Below are positions 40,574-53,426 of a stretch of DNA of 64,000 bases, in pieces (positions within the stretch are counted from its first letter, which is position 1; each line of letters begins with the position of its first letter). The translations under genes were made by a program, and so were the position numbers. The notes below the pieces were generated by a model that worked only from the letters and a program-made list of their open reading frames with translations, ran no database searches and was not told the origin of the DNA. Source of the stretch: Megalopta genalis (Eukaryota; Arthropoda; Insecta; Hymenoptera; Halictidae); contig NW_027477047.1 of the NCBI RefSeq assembly GCF_051020955.1, positions 40,530 to 104,529 of the forward strand, written 5' to 3'.

Positions 40574-43500
40574 CTATATCACAAGTATTTGCAGCTAAAC
40601 CATTTGTTTCGCATGGATTTGAAGCTACGCCTTCTACTTCGCATTGATTTGAAGCTAAATCATTTGTTTCGCATGGAATTGAAGCCACCTCGTTTGTTCC
40701 TCCAGCTTTTGAAGCTATAACACTTATATCGCAAGTATTTGAAGCTAAATCATATGTGTCACATGGATTTGAAGCTGAACCTTCTACATCGCATTGATTT
40801 GAAGCTAAATCTTGTGTATCGCAGGGATTTGAAGCTAAACCTTCTATATTCTATTGATTTGAAGCTAAACCTTCTACATCGCATTGATTTGAAGATAAAT
40901 CGTGTGTTTCGCATGGATTTGAAGCTAACTCGTTAGTTTCGCATGCAGTTGTAGCTAAATAATGTATATCACAAGTATTTGTAGTTAAACCATTTGTTTT
41001 GCATGGATTTGAAGCCAAGCCTTCTACTTCGCATTCATTTGAAGCTAAATCATTTGTTTCGCATGGATTTGAAGCTGAACCTTCTACATCGCATTGATTT
41101 GAAGCTAAATCTTGTGTATCGCAGGGATTTGAAGCTAAACCTTCTACATCACATTGATTTGCATCTAAATCATGTGTTTCGCATGGATTTGAAGCTAACT
41201 CGTTCGTTTTGCCTGCAGTTGAATCTACGTCACTTATATCGCAAGTGTTTGAAGCTAAATCATGTGTATCGCGTGGATTTTGAAGCTAACTCATTTGATT
41301 AGTCTGCATTTGAAGCGATATCACTTATACCCCAAGTGTTTGAAGCTAAATCATTTGTTTCGCGTGGATTTGAAGCTAAACTTTCTACATCGCATTGATT
41401 TGAAGCTAAATCATTTGTTTCGCATGGATTTGAATCTAAGCCTTGTCCTTGGAATTGATTTGAAGCTAAATCATGTGTTTCGTATGGATTTGAAGATAAA
41501 TCTTCTACATCGCATTGATTTGAAGCTAAATCATGTTTCTCGCATGGAATTGAAGCTACCTCGTTTGTTCCTACAGCTTTTGAAGCTATATCACTTATAT
41601 CGCAATTATTTGAAGCTAAATCATATGTGTCGCATGGATTTGAAGCTGAACCAACTACATCGCATTGATTTGAAGCTAAATCTTGTGTATCGCGTGGATT
41701 TTGAAGCTAACTCGTTTGATTAGTCTGCATTTGAAGCTATATCACTTATACCCCAACTGTTTGAAGCTAAATCATTTGTTTCGCATGGATTTGAAGGTGA
41801 ACCTTCTACATCGCATTGATTTGCAGCTGAATCATGTGTTTCGCATGGATTTGAAGCTAACTCGTTCGTTTCGCCTGTATTTGAAGCTAGATCACTTATA
41901 TCGCAAGTATTTGAAGCTAAATCATGTGTATAGCATGGATTTAAAGCTAAACGATCTACATCGCATTGATTTGAAGCTAAATCACTTGTTTCGCATGGAT
42001 TTGAATCTAAGCCTTGTCCTTCGAATTGATTTTAAGCTAAATCATGTGTTTCGTATGGGTTTGAAGTTAAACCTTCTACATCGCATTGATTTGAAGCTAA
42101 ACCTTCTACATTCTATTGATTTGAAGCTAAACCTTCTTCATCGCAATGATTTGCAGCTAAATCATGTGTTTCGCATGGGTTTGAAGCTAACTCGTTCGTT
42201 GCGCATGTAGTTAAATCTAAATAATGTATATCACAAGTATTTGAAGCTAAACGATTTGATTCGCATGGATTTGAAGCTAAGCCTTCTACTTAATTGGAAG
42301 TTAAATCAAGTTTTTTGCATGGATTTGAAGCTAAACCTTCTACATCGCATTGATTAGCAGCTGAATCATGTGTTTCGCATGGATTTGAAGCTAACTCGTT
42401 CGTTTCGCCTGTATTTGAAGCTATATCACTTATATCGCAAGTATTTGAAGCTAAATCATGTGTGTCGCATGGATTTGAAGCTGAACCTACTACATCGCAT
42501 TGATTTGAAGCTAAATCTTGTGTATCGCATGGATTTGAAGCTAAACCTTCTACATCGCATTGAATGGAAGCTAAATCATGTATATAGCATGGATTTGAAG
42601 CTATCTCGTTTGTTTCGCATGCAGTTGTAGCTAAATAATGTATATCACAAGTATTTGTAGCTAAACCATTTGTTTTGCATGGATTTGAAGCTAAGCCTTC
42701 TACTTCGCATTAATCGGAAGATAAATCACATGTTTTGCATGGATTTGAAGCTAAACCTTCTACAACGCATTGATTTGAAGCTAAATCATGTGTTTCGCAT
42801 TGATTTGAAGCTAAATCATGTGTTTCGCATTGATTTGAAGCTAAATCATGTGTTTCGCATGCAGTTGAAGCTAAATCATGTCTTTCACAAGTATTTGAAG
42901 ATGAACCATTTGAATTGCATTGATTTGAACCCGAGCCTTCTACTTCGCACTGATTTGCAGCTAAATAATGTGTTTCGCATGGATTTGAAGCTAATCCTTC
43001 TACATCACATTGATTTGCAGCTGAATCATGTGTTTCGCATGGATTTGAAGCTACCTCGGTTGTTCCTACAGCTTTTAAAGCTATATCACTTATATCGCAA
43101 GTATTTGAAGCAAAATCATATGTGTCGCATGGATTTGTAGCTGAACCTACTACATCGCATTCATTTGAAGCTAAATCTTGTGTATCGCATGGATTTGAAG
43201 CTAAACCTTCTAGATCGCATTGATTTGAAGCTAAATCATTTGTTTCGCATGGATTTGAATCTAAGCCTTGTCCTTCGAATTGATTTGAGGCTAAATCATG
43301 TGTTTCGTATGGATTTGAAGCTAAACCTTCTACATCGCATTGATTTGAAGCTAAACCTTCTATATTCTATTGATTTGAAGCTAAACCATCTACCTCTTAT
43401 TGATTTGAAGCAAACCTTCTACATCGCATTGATTTGAAGCTAAATCATGTGTCTCGCATGGATTTGAAGCTGAACCTACTACATCGCATTGATTTGAAGC

Positions 43501-45279
43501 TAAATGTTGTGTATCGCATGGATTTGAAGCTAAACCTTCTACATCGCATTTATTTGAAGCTAAATCATTTGTATCGCATGGATTTGAATCTAAGCCTTGT
43601 CCTTCGAATTGATTTGAAGCTAAATCATGTGTTTGGTATGGATTTGAAGCTTACACGTTCGTTTCGCCTGCAGTTGAATCTACATCACTTATATCGCTAA
43701 TATTTGAAGCTAAATCATGTGTATCGCGTGGATTTTGAAGCTAACTCGTTTGATTAGTCTTCATTTGAAGCTATATCACTTATACCCCAAGTGTTTGAAG
43801 CTATATCATTTGTTTCGCAAGGATTTGAAGCTAAACCTTTTTCATCGCATTGATTTGCAGCTAATTCATGTGTTTCGCATGCAGTTGAAGCTAAATCATG
43901 TCTGTCACAAGTATTTGAAGATGAACCATTTGAATCGCATTGATTTGAACCCGAGCCTTCTACTTCGCACCTATTTGCAGCTAAATAGTGTGTTCCGCAT
44001 GGATTTGAAGCTAAACCTTCTACATCCCATGGATTGGAATATAAATCATGTGTTTGGCATGGATTTGAAGCTGAACCTTCTACATCGCATTGATGTGCAG
44101 CTGAATCATGTGTTTTGCATGGATTTGAAGCTAAACCTTCTACATCACATTGATTTGCAGCTAAATCATGTGTTTCGCATGGATGTGAAGCTAACTCGTT
44201 CGTTTCGCATGCAGTTGTAGCTAAATAATGTATATCACAAGTATTTGTAGCTAAACCATCTGTTTTGCTTGGATTTGAAGCTAATTCTTCTACTTCGCAT
44301 TCATTTGAAGCTAAATCATTTGTTTCGCATGGAATTGAAGCTACCTCGTTTGTTCCTACAGCTTTTGAAGCTATATCACTAATATCGCAAGTATTTGAAG
44401 CTAAATCATATGTGTCGCATGTATTAGAAGCTGAACCTACTACATCGCATTGATTTGAAGCTAAATCTTGTGTATCGCATGGATTTGAAGCTAAACCTTC
44501 TACATCGCATTGATTTGAAGCTAAATAATGTGAATCGCATGGATTTGAAGCTAACTCGTTCGTTTCGCATGCAAATGTAGCTAAGTGACGTATATCACAA
44601 GTATTTGTAGCTAAACCATTTGTTTTGCATGGATTTGAAGCTAAGCCTTCTACTTCGCTTTCATTTGGAGCTAAATCATTTGTTTCGCATGGATTTGAAT
44701 CTAAGCCTTGTCCTTCGAATTGATTTGAAGCTAACTCGTTCGTTGCGCATGCAGTTAAATCTAAATAACGTATATCACAAGTATGTGAAGCTAAACAATT
44801 TGATTCGCATGGATTTGAGGCTAAGCCTTCTACTTCGCATTAATTGGAAGATAAATCACATGTTTTGCATGGATTTGAAGCAAAACCTTCTACATCGCAA
44901 GTATTTGAAGCTAAATCATATGTGTCGCATGGATTTATAGCTGAACCTACTACATCGCATTCATTTGAAGCTAAATCTTGTGTATCGCATGGATTTGAAG
45001 CTAAACCTTCTACATCGCATTGATTTGAAGCTAAATCTTGTATATCGCATGGATTTGAAGCAAACTATCTACATCGCATTGATTTGAAGCTTATTCATGT
45101 GTATCGCATGGATTTGAAGCTAAACCTACTACATCGCAATGATTGGAAGCTAAATCTTGAGTATGGCATGGATTTGAAGCTAAACCTTCTTCATCGCATT
45201 GATTTGAAGATACATCGTGTGTTTCGCATGGATTTGTAGCTAACTCGTTAGTTTCGCATGCAGTTGTAACTAAATAATG

Positions 45280-46882
45280 TATATCACAAGTATTTGTAGC
45301 TAAACCATTTGTTTCGCATGGATTTGAAGCTACGCCTTCTACTTCGCATTGATTTGAAGTTAAATCATTTGTTTCGCATGGAATTGAAGCTTCCTCGTTT
45401 GTTCCTCGAGCTTTTGAAGCCATATCATTTATATCGCAAGTATTTGAAGCTAAATCATATGTGTCGCACGGATTTGAGCTGAACCTTCTACATCGCATTG
45501 ATTTGAATCTAAATCTTGTGTATCGCATGGATTTGAAGCTAAACATACTACATCACATTGATTTGCAGCTAAATCATATGTTTCGCATGGATTTGAAGCT
45601 AACTCGTTCGTTTCGCCTGCAGTTGAACCTACATCACTTATATCGCAATTATTTGAAGCTAAATCATGTATATCGCGTGGATTTTGAAGCTAACTCGTTT
45701 GATTAGTCTGTATTTGAAGCTATATCACTTATACCCCAAGTGTTTGAAGCTAAGTCATTTGTTTCGCATGGATTTGAAGCTGAACCTACTACATCGCATT
45801 GATTTGAAGCTAAATCTTGTGTATCGCATGGATCTGAAGCTAAGCCTTCTACTTCGCATTGATTTGAAGTTAAATCATTTGTTTCGCATGGAATTGAAGC
45901 TTCCTCGTTTGTTCCTACAGCTTTTGAAGCTATATCACTTATATCGCAAGTATTTGAAGCTAAATCATATGTGTCGCATGTATTAGAAGCTGAACCTACT
46001 ACATCGCATTGATTTGAAGCTAAATCTTGTGTATCGCATGGATTTGAAGCTAAACCTTCTACATCGCATTGATTTGAAGCTAAATAATGTGAATCGCATG
46101 GATTTGAAGCTAACTCGTTCGTTTCGCATGCAATTGTAGCTAAGTGACGTATATCACAAGTATTTGTAGCTAAACCATTTGTTTCGCATGGATTTGAAGC
46201 TACGCCTTCTACTTCGCATTGATTTGAAGTTAAATCATTTGTTTCGCATGGAATTGAAGCTTCCTCGTTTGTTCCTCGAGCTTTTGAAGCCATATCATTT
46301 ATATCGCAAGTATTTGAAGCTAAATCATATGTGTCGCACGGATTTGAGCTGAACCTTCTACATCGCATTGATTTGAATCTAAATCTTGTGTATCGCATGG
46401 ATTTGAAGCTAAACATTCTACATCACATTGATTTGCAGCTAAATCATATGTTTCGCATGGATTTGAAGCTAACTCGTTCGTTTCGCCTGCAGTTGAACCT
46501 ACATCACTTATATCGCAATTATTTGAAGCTAAATCATGTATATCGCGTGGATTTTGAAGCTAACTCGTTTGATTAGTCTGCATTTGAAGCTATATCACTT
46601 ATACCCCAAGTGTTTGAAGCTAAGTCATTTGTTTCGCATGGATTTGAAGCTGAACCTACTACATCGCATTGATTTGAAGCTAAATCTTGTGTATCGCATG
46701 GATCTGAAGCTAAGCCTTCTACTTCGCATTGATTTGAAGTTAAATCATTTGTTTCGCATGGAATTGAAGCTACCTCGTTTGTTCCTACAGCTTTTGAAGC
46801 TATATCACTAATATCGCAAGTATTTGAAGCTAAATCATATGTGTCGCATGTATTAGAAGCTGAACCTACTACATCGCATTGA
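45280..46882. repeat. 870-bp tandem duplication
   Basis: 45,280-46,012 matches 46,150-46,882 at an offset of exactly 870 bp. Both copies carry GTTCCTCGAGC, the one-base-short ACGGATTTGAGCTGAACC, CAGTTGAACCTAC, and the +1 frameshifting GGATTTTGAAG unit. Confidence 0.85.
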
Positions 46883-49579
46883 TTTGAAGCTAAATCTTGT
46901 GTTTCGCATGGATTTGAAGCTAAACCTTCTACATCACATTGATTTGAAGCTAAATCATTTGTTTCGCATGGATTTGAAGCTAACTCGTTCGTTTCGCCTG
47001 CAGTTGAACCTACATCACTTATATCGCAAGTATTTGAAGCTAAATCATGTATATCGCGTGGATTTTGAAGCTAACTCGTTTGATTAGTCTGCATTTGAAG
47101 CTATATCACTTATACCCCAAGTGTTTGAAGCTAAGTCATTTGTTTCGCGTGGATTTGAAGCTAAACCTTCTACATCGCATTGATTTGAAGCTAAATCATG
47201 TGTCTCGCATGGATTTGAAGCAAACTCGTTTGTTCCGCATGCAGTTGTAGCTAAATAATGTATATCACAAGTATTTGTGGCTAATCCATTTGTTTCGCAT
47301 GGATCTGAAGCTAAGCCTTCTACATCGCATTGATTTGAATCTAAATCTTGTGTATCGCATGGATTTGAAGCTAAATCATGTGTTTCGCATGGATTTGTAG
47401 CTTCCTCGTTTGTTCCTCCATCTTTTGAAGCTATATCACTTATATCGCAAGTCTTTGAAGCTAAATCATGTGTGTCGCATGGATTTTAAGCTGAACCTAC
47501 TACATCGCATTGATTTGAAGCTAAATCTTGTGTATTGCATGGATTTGAAGCTAAACCTTCCACAGCGCATTGATTTGAAGCTAAATCATGTGTATCGCAT
47601 GGATTTGAAGCTAACTCGTTCGTTTCGCATGCAGTTGTAGCTCAATAATGTATACCACAAGTATTTGTAGCTAAACCATTTGTTTTGCATGGATTTGAAG
47701 CTAAGCCTTCTACTTCGCATTCATTTGAAGCTAAATCATTTGTTTCGCATGGATTTGAATCTAAGCATTGTACTTCGAATTGATTTGAAGCTAAATCATG
47801 TGTTTCGCATGGATTTGAAGCTAACTCGTTCGTTTCGCCTCCATTTGAAACTATGTCACTTATATCGCAAGTATTTAAAGCTAAATCATATGTGCCGCAG
47901 GGATTTGAAGCTAAGCCTTCTACTTCGCATTCATCTGAAGCTAAATCATTTGTTTCCCATGGATTTGAATCTAAGCCTTCCCCGTCGAATTGATTTGAAG
48001 CTAAGTCATGTGTTTCGTAAGGATTTGAAGCTAAACCTTCTACATCGCATTGATTTGAAGCTAAACCTTCTATATTCTATTGATTTGAAGCTAAACCTTC
48101 TACCTCTTATTGATTTGAAGCTAAACCTTCTACATCGCATTGATTTGAAGATAAATCGTGTGTTTCGCATAGATTTGAAGCTAACTCGTTAGTTTCGCAT
48201 GCAGTTGTAGCTAAATAATGTATATCACAAGTATTTGTAGCTAAACCATTTGTTTCGCATGGATTTGAAGCTACGCCTTCTACTTCGCATTGATTTGAAG
48301 CTAAAGCATTTGTCTTGCATGGAAATGAAGCTACCTCGTTTGTTCCTCCTGCTTTTGAAGCTATATCACTTATATCGCATGGATTTGAAGCTGAACCTAC
48401 TACATCGCATTGATTTGAAGGTAAATCTTGTGTATCGCATGGATTTGAAGCAAACTATCTACATCGCATTGATTTGAAGCTTAATCATGTGTATCGCATG
48501 GATTTGAAGCTAAAACTTCTACATCGCATTGATTTGCAGATAAATCATGTGATTCGCATGGTTTTAAAGATAACACGTTCGTTTCCCCTGCAGTTGAATC
48601 GACATCACTTATATCACTAGTATTTGAAGCTAAATCATGTGTATCGCGTGGATTTTGAAGCTAACTCGTTTGATTAGTCTTCATTTGAAGCTATATCACT
48701 TACACCCCAAGCGTTTGAAGCTATATCATTTGTTTCGCATGGATTTGAAGATAATCCTTCTTCATCGCATTGATTTGCAGCTAAATCATGTGTTTCGCAT
48801 GGATTTGAAGCTAACTCGTTCGTTGCGCATGCAGTTAAATCTAAATAACGTATATCACAAGTATGTGAAGCTAAACCATTTGATTCGTATAGATTTGAAG
48901 CTAAGCCTTCTACTTCGCATTAATTGGAAGATAAATCACGTGTTTTGCATGGATTTGAAGCAAAACCTTCTACATCGCATTGATTTGAAGCTAAATCATG
49001 TGTTTCGCATGCAGTTGAAGCTAAATCATGTCTTTCACAAGTATTTGAAGATGAACCATTTGAATCGCATTGATTTGAACCCGAGCCTTCTACATCGCAC
49101 TGATTTGCAGCTAAATAATGTGTTTCGCATGGATTTGAAGCTAAACCTTCTACATCGCATTGATTTGCAGCTGAATCATGTGTTTCGCATGGATTTGAAG
49201 CTACCTCGTTTGTTCCTACAGCTTTTGAAGCTATATCACTTATATCGCAAGTATTTGAAGCTAAATCATATGTGTCGCATGGATTTGAAGCTGAACCTAC
49301 TACATCGCATTGATTTGAAGCTAAATCTTGTGTATCGCATGGATCTGAAGCTAAGCCTTCTACTTCGCATTGATTTGAAGTTAAATCATTTCTTTCGCAT
49401 GGAATTGAAGCTTCCTCGTTTGTTCCTCCAGCTTTTGAAGCTATATCACTTATATCGCAAGTATTTGAAGCTAAATCATATGTGTCGCATGGATTTGAAG
49501 CTGAACCTTCTACATCGCATTGATTTGAATCTAAATCTTGTGTATCGCATGGATTTGAAGCTAAACCTTCTACATCACA

Positions 49580-50360
49580 TTGATTTGAAGCTAAATCATT
49601 TGTTTCGCATGGATTTGAAGCTAACTCGTTCGTTTCGCCTGCAGTTGAACCTACATCACTTATATCGCAAGTATTTGAAGCTAAATCATGTATATCGCGT
49701 GGATTTTGAAGCTAACTCGTTTGATTAGTCTGCATTTGAAGCTATATCACTTATACCCCAAGTGGTTGAAGCTAAGTCATTTGTTTCGCGTGGATTTGAA
49801 GCTAAACCTTCTACATCGCATTGATTTGAAGCTAAATCATGTGTCTCGCATGGATTTGAAGCAAACTCGTTTGTTCCGCATGCAGTTGTAGCTAAATAAT
49901 GTATATCACAAGTATTTGTAGCTAATCCATTTGTTTCGCATGGATCTGAAGCTAAGCCTTCTACATCGCATTGATTTGAATCTAAATCTTGTGTATCGCA
50001 TGGATTTGAAGCTAAACCTTCTACATCACATTGATTTGCAGCTAAATCATATGTTCCGCATGGATTTGAAGCTAACTCGTTCGTTTCGCCTGCAGTTGAA
50101 CCTACATCACTTATATCGCAAGTATTTGAAGCTAAATCATGTATATCGCGTGGATTTTGAAGCTAACTCGTTTGATTAGTCTGCATTTGAAGCTATATCA
50201 CTTATACCCCAAGTGTTTGAAGCTAAGTCATTTGTTTCGCGGGGATTTGAAGCTAAACCTTCTACATCGCATTGATTTGAAGCTAAATCATGTGTCTCGC
50301 ATGGATTTGAAGCAAACTCGTTTGTTCCGCATGCAGTTGTAGCTAAATAATGTATATCAC
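49580..50360. repeat. 451-bp tandem duplication
   Basis: About 49,580-49,910 matches 50,031-50,361 at an offset of 451 bp. A further copy lies at 46,940-47,270. All three contain the CAGTTGAACCTAC unit, the frameshifting GGATTTTGAAG unit, ACCCCAAGTG and GAAGCAAACTCGTTTG. The extra base in the 451-bp period is the inserted T. Confidence 0.8.
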
Positions 50361-51600
50361 AATTATGTGAAGCTAAGTCACTTGTTTCGCACGAATTTGA
50401 AGCTAAATCATGTGTTTCCCTTGGATTTGAAGATAACTCGTTTGTTTCATATGCAGTTGAAGCTAAATCATGTTTATCACAAGTATCTGAAGCTAAGCCA
50501 TTTGTTTTGCAAGAATATGAAGCTAAACCATGTGTTTCGCATGAATTTGAAGCTAAATCATATGTATCACATGGAATAGAAGCTAACTGGTTTGTTTCGC
50601 CTGCATTTGGAGCTAAATCATGTGTTTCGCATGGATTTGAAGCGAACTCGTTTGATTCGCCTTCATTTGAAGCTATTTCATTTATATCGCAAGCATCTGA
50701 AGCTAAATCACTTGCTTCTCATGGATTCAAAGCTAAGTCATCTACTTCGCATTAATTTGAAGCTAAATCGTGTGTTTCGCTTGGATTTGTAGCTAACTCG
50801 TTTGTTTCGCATGCAGTTGAAGCTAAATCATGTATACCACAAATGTTTGTACCTAAACCATTTGTTTCGCATGGAATTGACGCTAAGCCTTCTACTTCGC
50901 ATTGATATGAATCTAAATCATGTGTATCGCTTGGATTTGAAGCTAACTCGTTTGTTTCGCCTGCAGTTGAATCTAAATCATGTACATCTTAAGTATCTGA
51001 AGCTAAACAATTTGTTTCGCATGTATCTGATGCTAAACCACGTGTTTCGCATTAATTTGAACCTAAATCATGTGTTTCGCATGCATTTGAAGCTAAATCA
51101 TGTATATCACAAGTATTTGAAGCTAAACCATTTGTTTCGCATGTATTTGGAGCTAAGCCTTCTACTTCGCATTGATTTGAAGCTATATCACTTATATCGC
51201 AAGTATTTGAAGCTAAGTCATGTGTTTCGCACGGATTTGAGGCTAACTCGTTTGTTTGGCATGCAGTTGAAACTAAATAATGTATGTCACAAGTATTAGA
51301 AGCTAAACTATTTGTTTCGCATTTATTTGGAGCTAAGCCTACTACTTCGCATTGATTTGTAATTAAATGATGTGTTTGCTTTGGATTTGAAGCTATCTGC
51401 TTTGTTTCGCAAGCTATTGAAGCTAAATTATGTATATCACAAGTATTTGAAGCAGCACCATTTGTTTCGCATGAATATTAAGGTAAACCATGTGTTTCGC
51501 ATTGATTTGAAGCTAAATCATGTGTCTCGCATGGATTTCAAGCTAACTCGTTTGTTTCTTCTGCATTTGAAGCTACAGTATTAATATCGAGAGTATTTGA
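50353..51600. repeat. Short pentamer-type satellite domain before the retroelement
   Basis: Units here resemble the 7-16 kb domain rather than the adjacent 45-50 kb sequence. CAGTTGAAG-type or CATTTGAAG-type units fall at about 50,453, 50,603, 50,813, 50,963, 51,083, 51,263, 51,413 and 51,563, so most spacings are 120-210 bp with 150 the commonest. The stretch 50,690-51,085 matches 15,200-15,650 (shared rare variants ATACCACAAATGTTTG, GGAATTGACGCTAAGCC and AACCACGTGTTTCGCAT), which suggests the domain was copied or moved from that region. Confidence 0.55.
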
Positions 51601-52770
51601 AGCTAAATCATTTGTTTCGCATAGATTTGAAGCTAAACCATCTACATCGCATTGATTTGAAACTAAATCATGTTTTTCGCTTCGACTTGAAGCCAAATCA
51701 TGTGTTTCGTCTGCATTTGAATCTATATTACTGATATCGCAATTATCTGAAGCTAAATCATCTGTGTCGCATGGATTTGCAGCTAAACCTTCTACATTGC
51801 ATTGATTTGAAGCTAAATCATGTGTATCGCATGGATTTGAAGCAAACTCGTCTGTTCCGCATGCAGTTGTAGCTAAATAATGTATATCACAAGTATTTGT
51901 AGCTAATCCATTTGTTTCGCATTGATCTGAAGTTAAGCTTTCTACTTCGCATTGATTGAAGTTAAATAATTTGTTTCGCATGGAATTGAAGCATCCTCGT
52001 TTGTTCCTCCAGCTTTTGAAGCTATATCACTTCTATCGCAAGTATTTGAAGCTAAATCATATGTGTCGCATGGATTTGAAGCTGAACCTTCTACATCGCA
52101 TTGATTTGAATCTAAATCTTGTGTATCGCATGGATTTGAAGCTAAACCATCTACATCGCATTGATTTGAAGCTAAATCATGTATATAGCATGGATTTGAA
52201 GCTAACTCGTTTGTTTCGCATGCAGTTGTAGCTAAATAATGTATATCACAAGCATTTGTAGCTAAACCATTTGTTTTGCATGGATTTGAAGCTAAGCCTT
52301 CTACTTCGCATTCATTTCAAGCTAAATCATTTGTTTCGCATGGATTTGAATCTAAGCCTTGTCCTTCGAATTGATTTGAAGCTAAATCATGTGTTTCGTA
52401 TGGATTTGAAGCTAAACCTTCTACATCGCATTGATTCGAAGCTAAATCTTGAGTATGGCATGGATTTGAAGCTAAACCTTCTACATCGCATTGATTTGAA
52501 GCTGAATCATGTGTATCGCATGGATTTGAAGCTAACTCGTTTGTTTCGCATGCAGTTGTAGCTAAATAATGTATATCACAAGAATTTGTAGCTAAACCAT
52601 TTGTTTTGCATGGATTTGAAGCTAAGCCTTCTACTTCGCATTCATTTGAAGCTAAATCATTTGTTTCGCATGGATTTGAATCTAAGCCTTGTCCTTCGAA
52701 TTGATTTGAAGCTAAATCATGTGTTTCGTATGGATTTGAAGCCAGACCTTCTACATCGCATTGATTTTTT

Positions 52771-52790
52771 GTCGCAGGGGTTACTGCGAC
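52771..52790. other. Terminal LTR inverted repeat
   Basis: GTCGCAG and CTGCGAC form a perfect 7-bp inverted repeat around GGGTTA at the very end of the LTR. It is repeated at 57,472-57,491, where it sits at the U5 end beside the primer-binding site. Confidence 0.7.
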
Positions 52791-52841
52791 GGTTTGTATA
52801 AAATAATCCGAGAGTTTTTTTGGTTTTTATATAACGAGAAC

Positions 52842-52847
52842 TTTAAT
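52842..52847 (-). promoter_or_regulatory. Candidate polyadenylation hexamer ATTAAA in the 3' LTR
   Basis: Read on the minus strand, ATTAAA lies downstream of the proposed start site, so it would be in R/U5 of the 3' LTR. ATTAAA is the common variant of AATAAA. The same hexamer is at 57,543-57,548 in the other LTR. Support is positional only. Confidence 0.3.
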
Positions 52848-53125
52848 ATAACTTGTAACAAAGGCGATGAGGTACAGTGTGTAGAAGGTAAAGGTAAACG
52901 AGTGACGGATGATACAGAAATATGGACACGTTGAGAGTCGGAGGAAAACTTGCTAACTGACTTCTCTCGGTCGAGAGGTCCTCGTATTTATTGGTAGGGA
53001 AAGTCCTTGAAATTGGTAAGGGAAAGTCTTCGGGAAGGGCGAAGGCCTTTCCCGAAGATTTTCCGACCGGGGTGATCCGGGACCTATTGTCTGAAGCTGT
53101 GTCCCAACGTTTTTATTGTTTTATT

Positions 53126-53180
53126 GCGGGGTGTACGCCTTGCGTCGGGAAAACCCGAAAAAGGCATGTGTACACCCCGC
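53126..53180. other. Long inverted repeat inside the LTR
   Basis: GCGGGGTGTAC at 53,126-53,136 pairs perfectly with GTACACCCCGC at 53,170-53,180. Inside are a second pair GCCTT/AAGGC and the small palindrome CGGGAAAACCCG. The same structure is at 57,826-57,880 in the other LTR, with one base changed (CGAGAAAACCCG). It would form a stable stem-loop in the U3 region of the element. Confidence 0.75.
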
Positions 53181-53218
53181 TTTTGAAGGACGTGTCTTGT
53201 TATGTCTGTTCCGCCACA

Positions 53219-53232
53219 TTCACCCCCCTTCC
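53219..53232 (-). other. Polypurine tract
   Basis: On the minus strand this reads GGAAGGGGGGTGAA, a purine run with a single T, directly upstream of the 3' LTR. This is the expected site and composition for the plus-strand primer of an LTR retrotransposon. Confidence 0.85.
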
Positions 53233-53426
53233 AGTGATTAACGCTAAGGTACAAAATTGGTTGAAAAAAAAAAAGAAAATTATACCTATGGGAGATCAAC
53301 GTGGTAATCTAAAATATATACATTTTACGGTGTGAATATGTCGCTTATAACATTGATAATGGTATTAGTAGTGGACAGCACTTTTCATGGTTTATAATAT
53401 GCGTACGCAAGATATATCGGAGTATA
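53233..53426 (-). other. Short 3' region between integrase and polypurine tract
   Basis: These 194 bp contain no recognisable gene and only short AT-rich frames. There is no room for env. A run of A on the plus strand (TTGAAAAAAAAAAAGAAA-like, near 53,262) is the only notable feature. Confidence 0.6.

Larger units (their letters stand above)
1..52769. repeat. 30-bp satellite array, segment A
   Basis: The whole stretch is a head-to-tail array of 30-bp units, more than 1,700 of them. Each unit has the core GATTTGAAGCTA (frequent variants GTAGCT, GAATCT, GCAGCT), a variable middle, and an end such as TTCGCATG, ATCGCATT or ATCACAAG. The unit phase stays constant for hundreds of bases and moves only at rare 1-2 bp indels. 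About seven recurrent unit types can be told apart by the middle (for example ACCTTCTACATC, ATCATGTGTTTC, ACTCGTTTGTTTC, ATATCACTTATATC, AATAATGTATATCAC, GCCTTCTACTTC), and they follow one another in preferred order, giving higher-order repeats. The sequence is AT-rich with little GC outside the fixed TCGCA. No other gene or unique sequence more than a few tens of bases long is visible. I do not recognise the satellite family. The basis is direct reading of the sequence; any function is unknown. Confidence 0.97.
52770..53218 (-). repeat. 3' LTR (left copy)
   Basis: This 449-bp direct repeat begins TGTCGCAGGG and ends TCCGCCACA on the plus strand, so in element orientation it runs TGTGGCGG to CTGCGACA. 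It differs from the other LTR by about 11 substitutions and one single-base indel. The cluster near 53,085-53,095 (ATTGTCTGAAGC against AAGGTCCTAAGC) supplies four of these. Confidence 0.95.

Noticed and set aside
1..52769. A CRISPR array, suggested by about 30-bp repeats
   Set aside because: The repeats are directly adjacent, with no unique spacers. Every 30-mer is a variant of the same sequence and there are no cas genes.
52991..53335. A plus-strand frame across the left LTR and beyond
   Set aside because: It covers LTR, polypurine tract and a poly-A run and has no protein features. The LTR explanation accounts for the sequence.
53233..53426. An env gene making this an errantivirus-type element
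   Set aside because: Only 194 bp lie between integrase and polypurine tract, and no membrane-protein frame is present.
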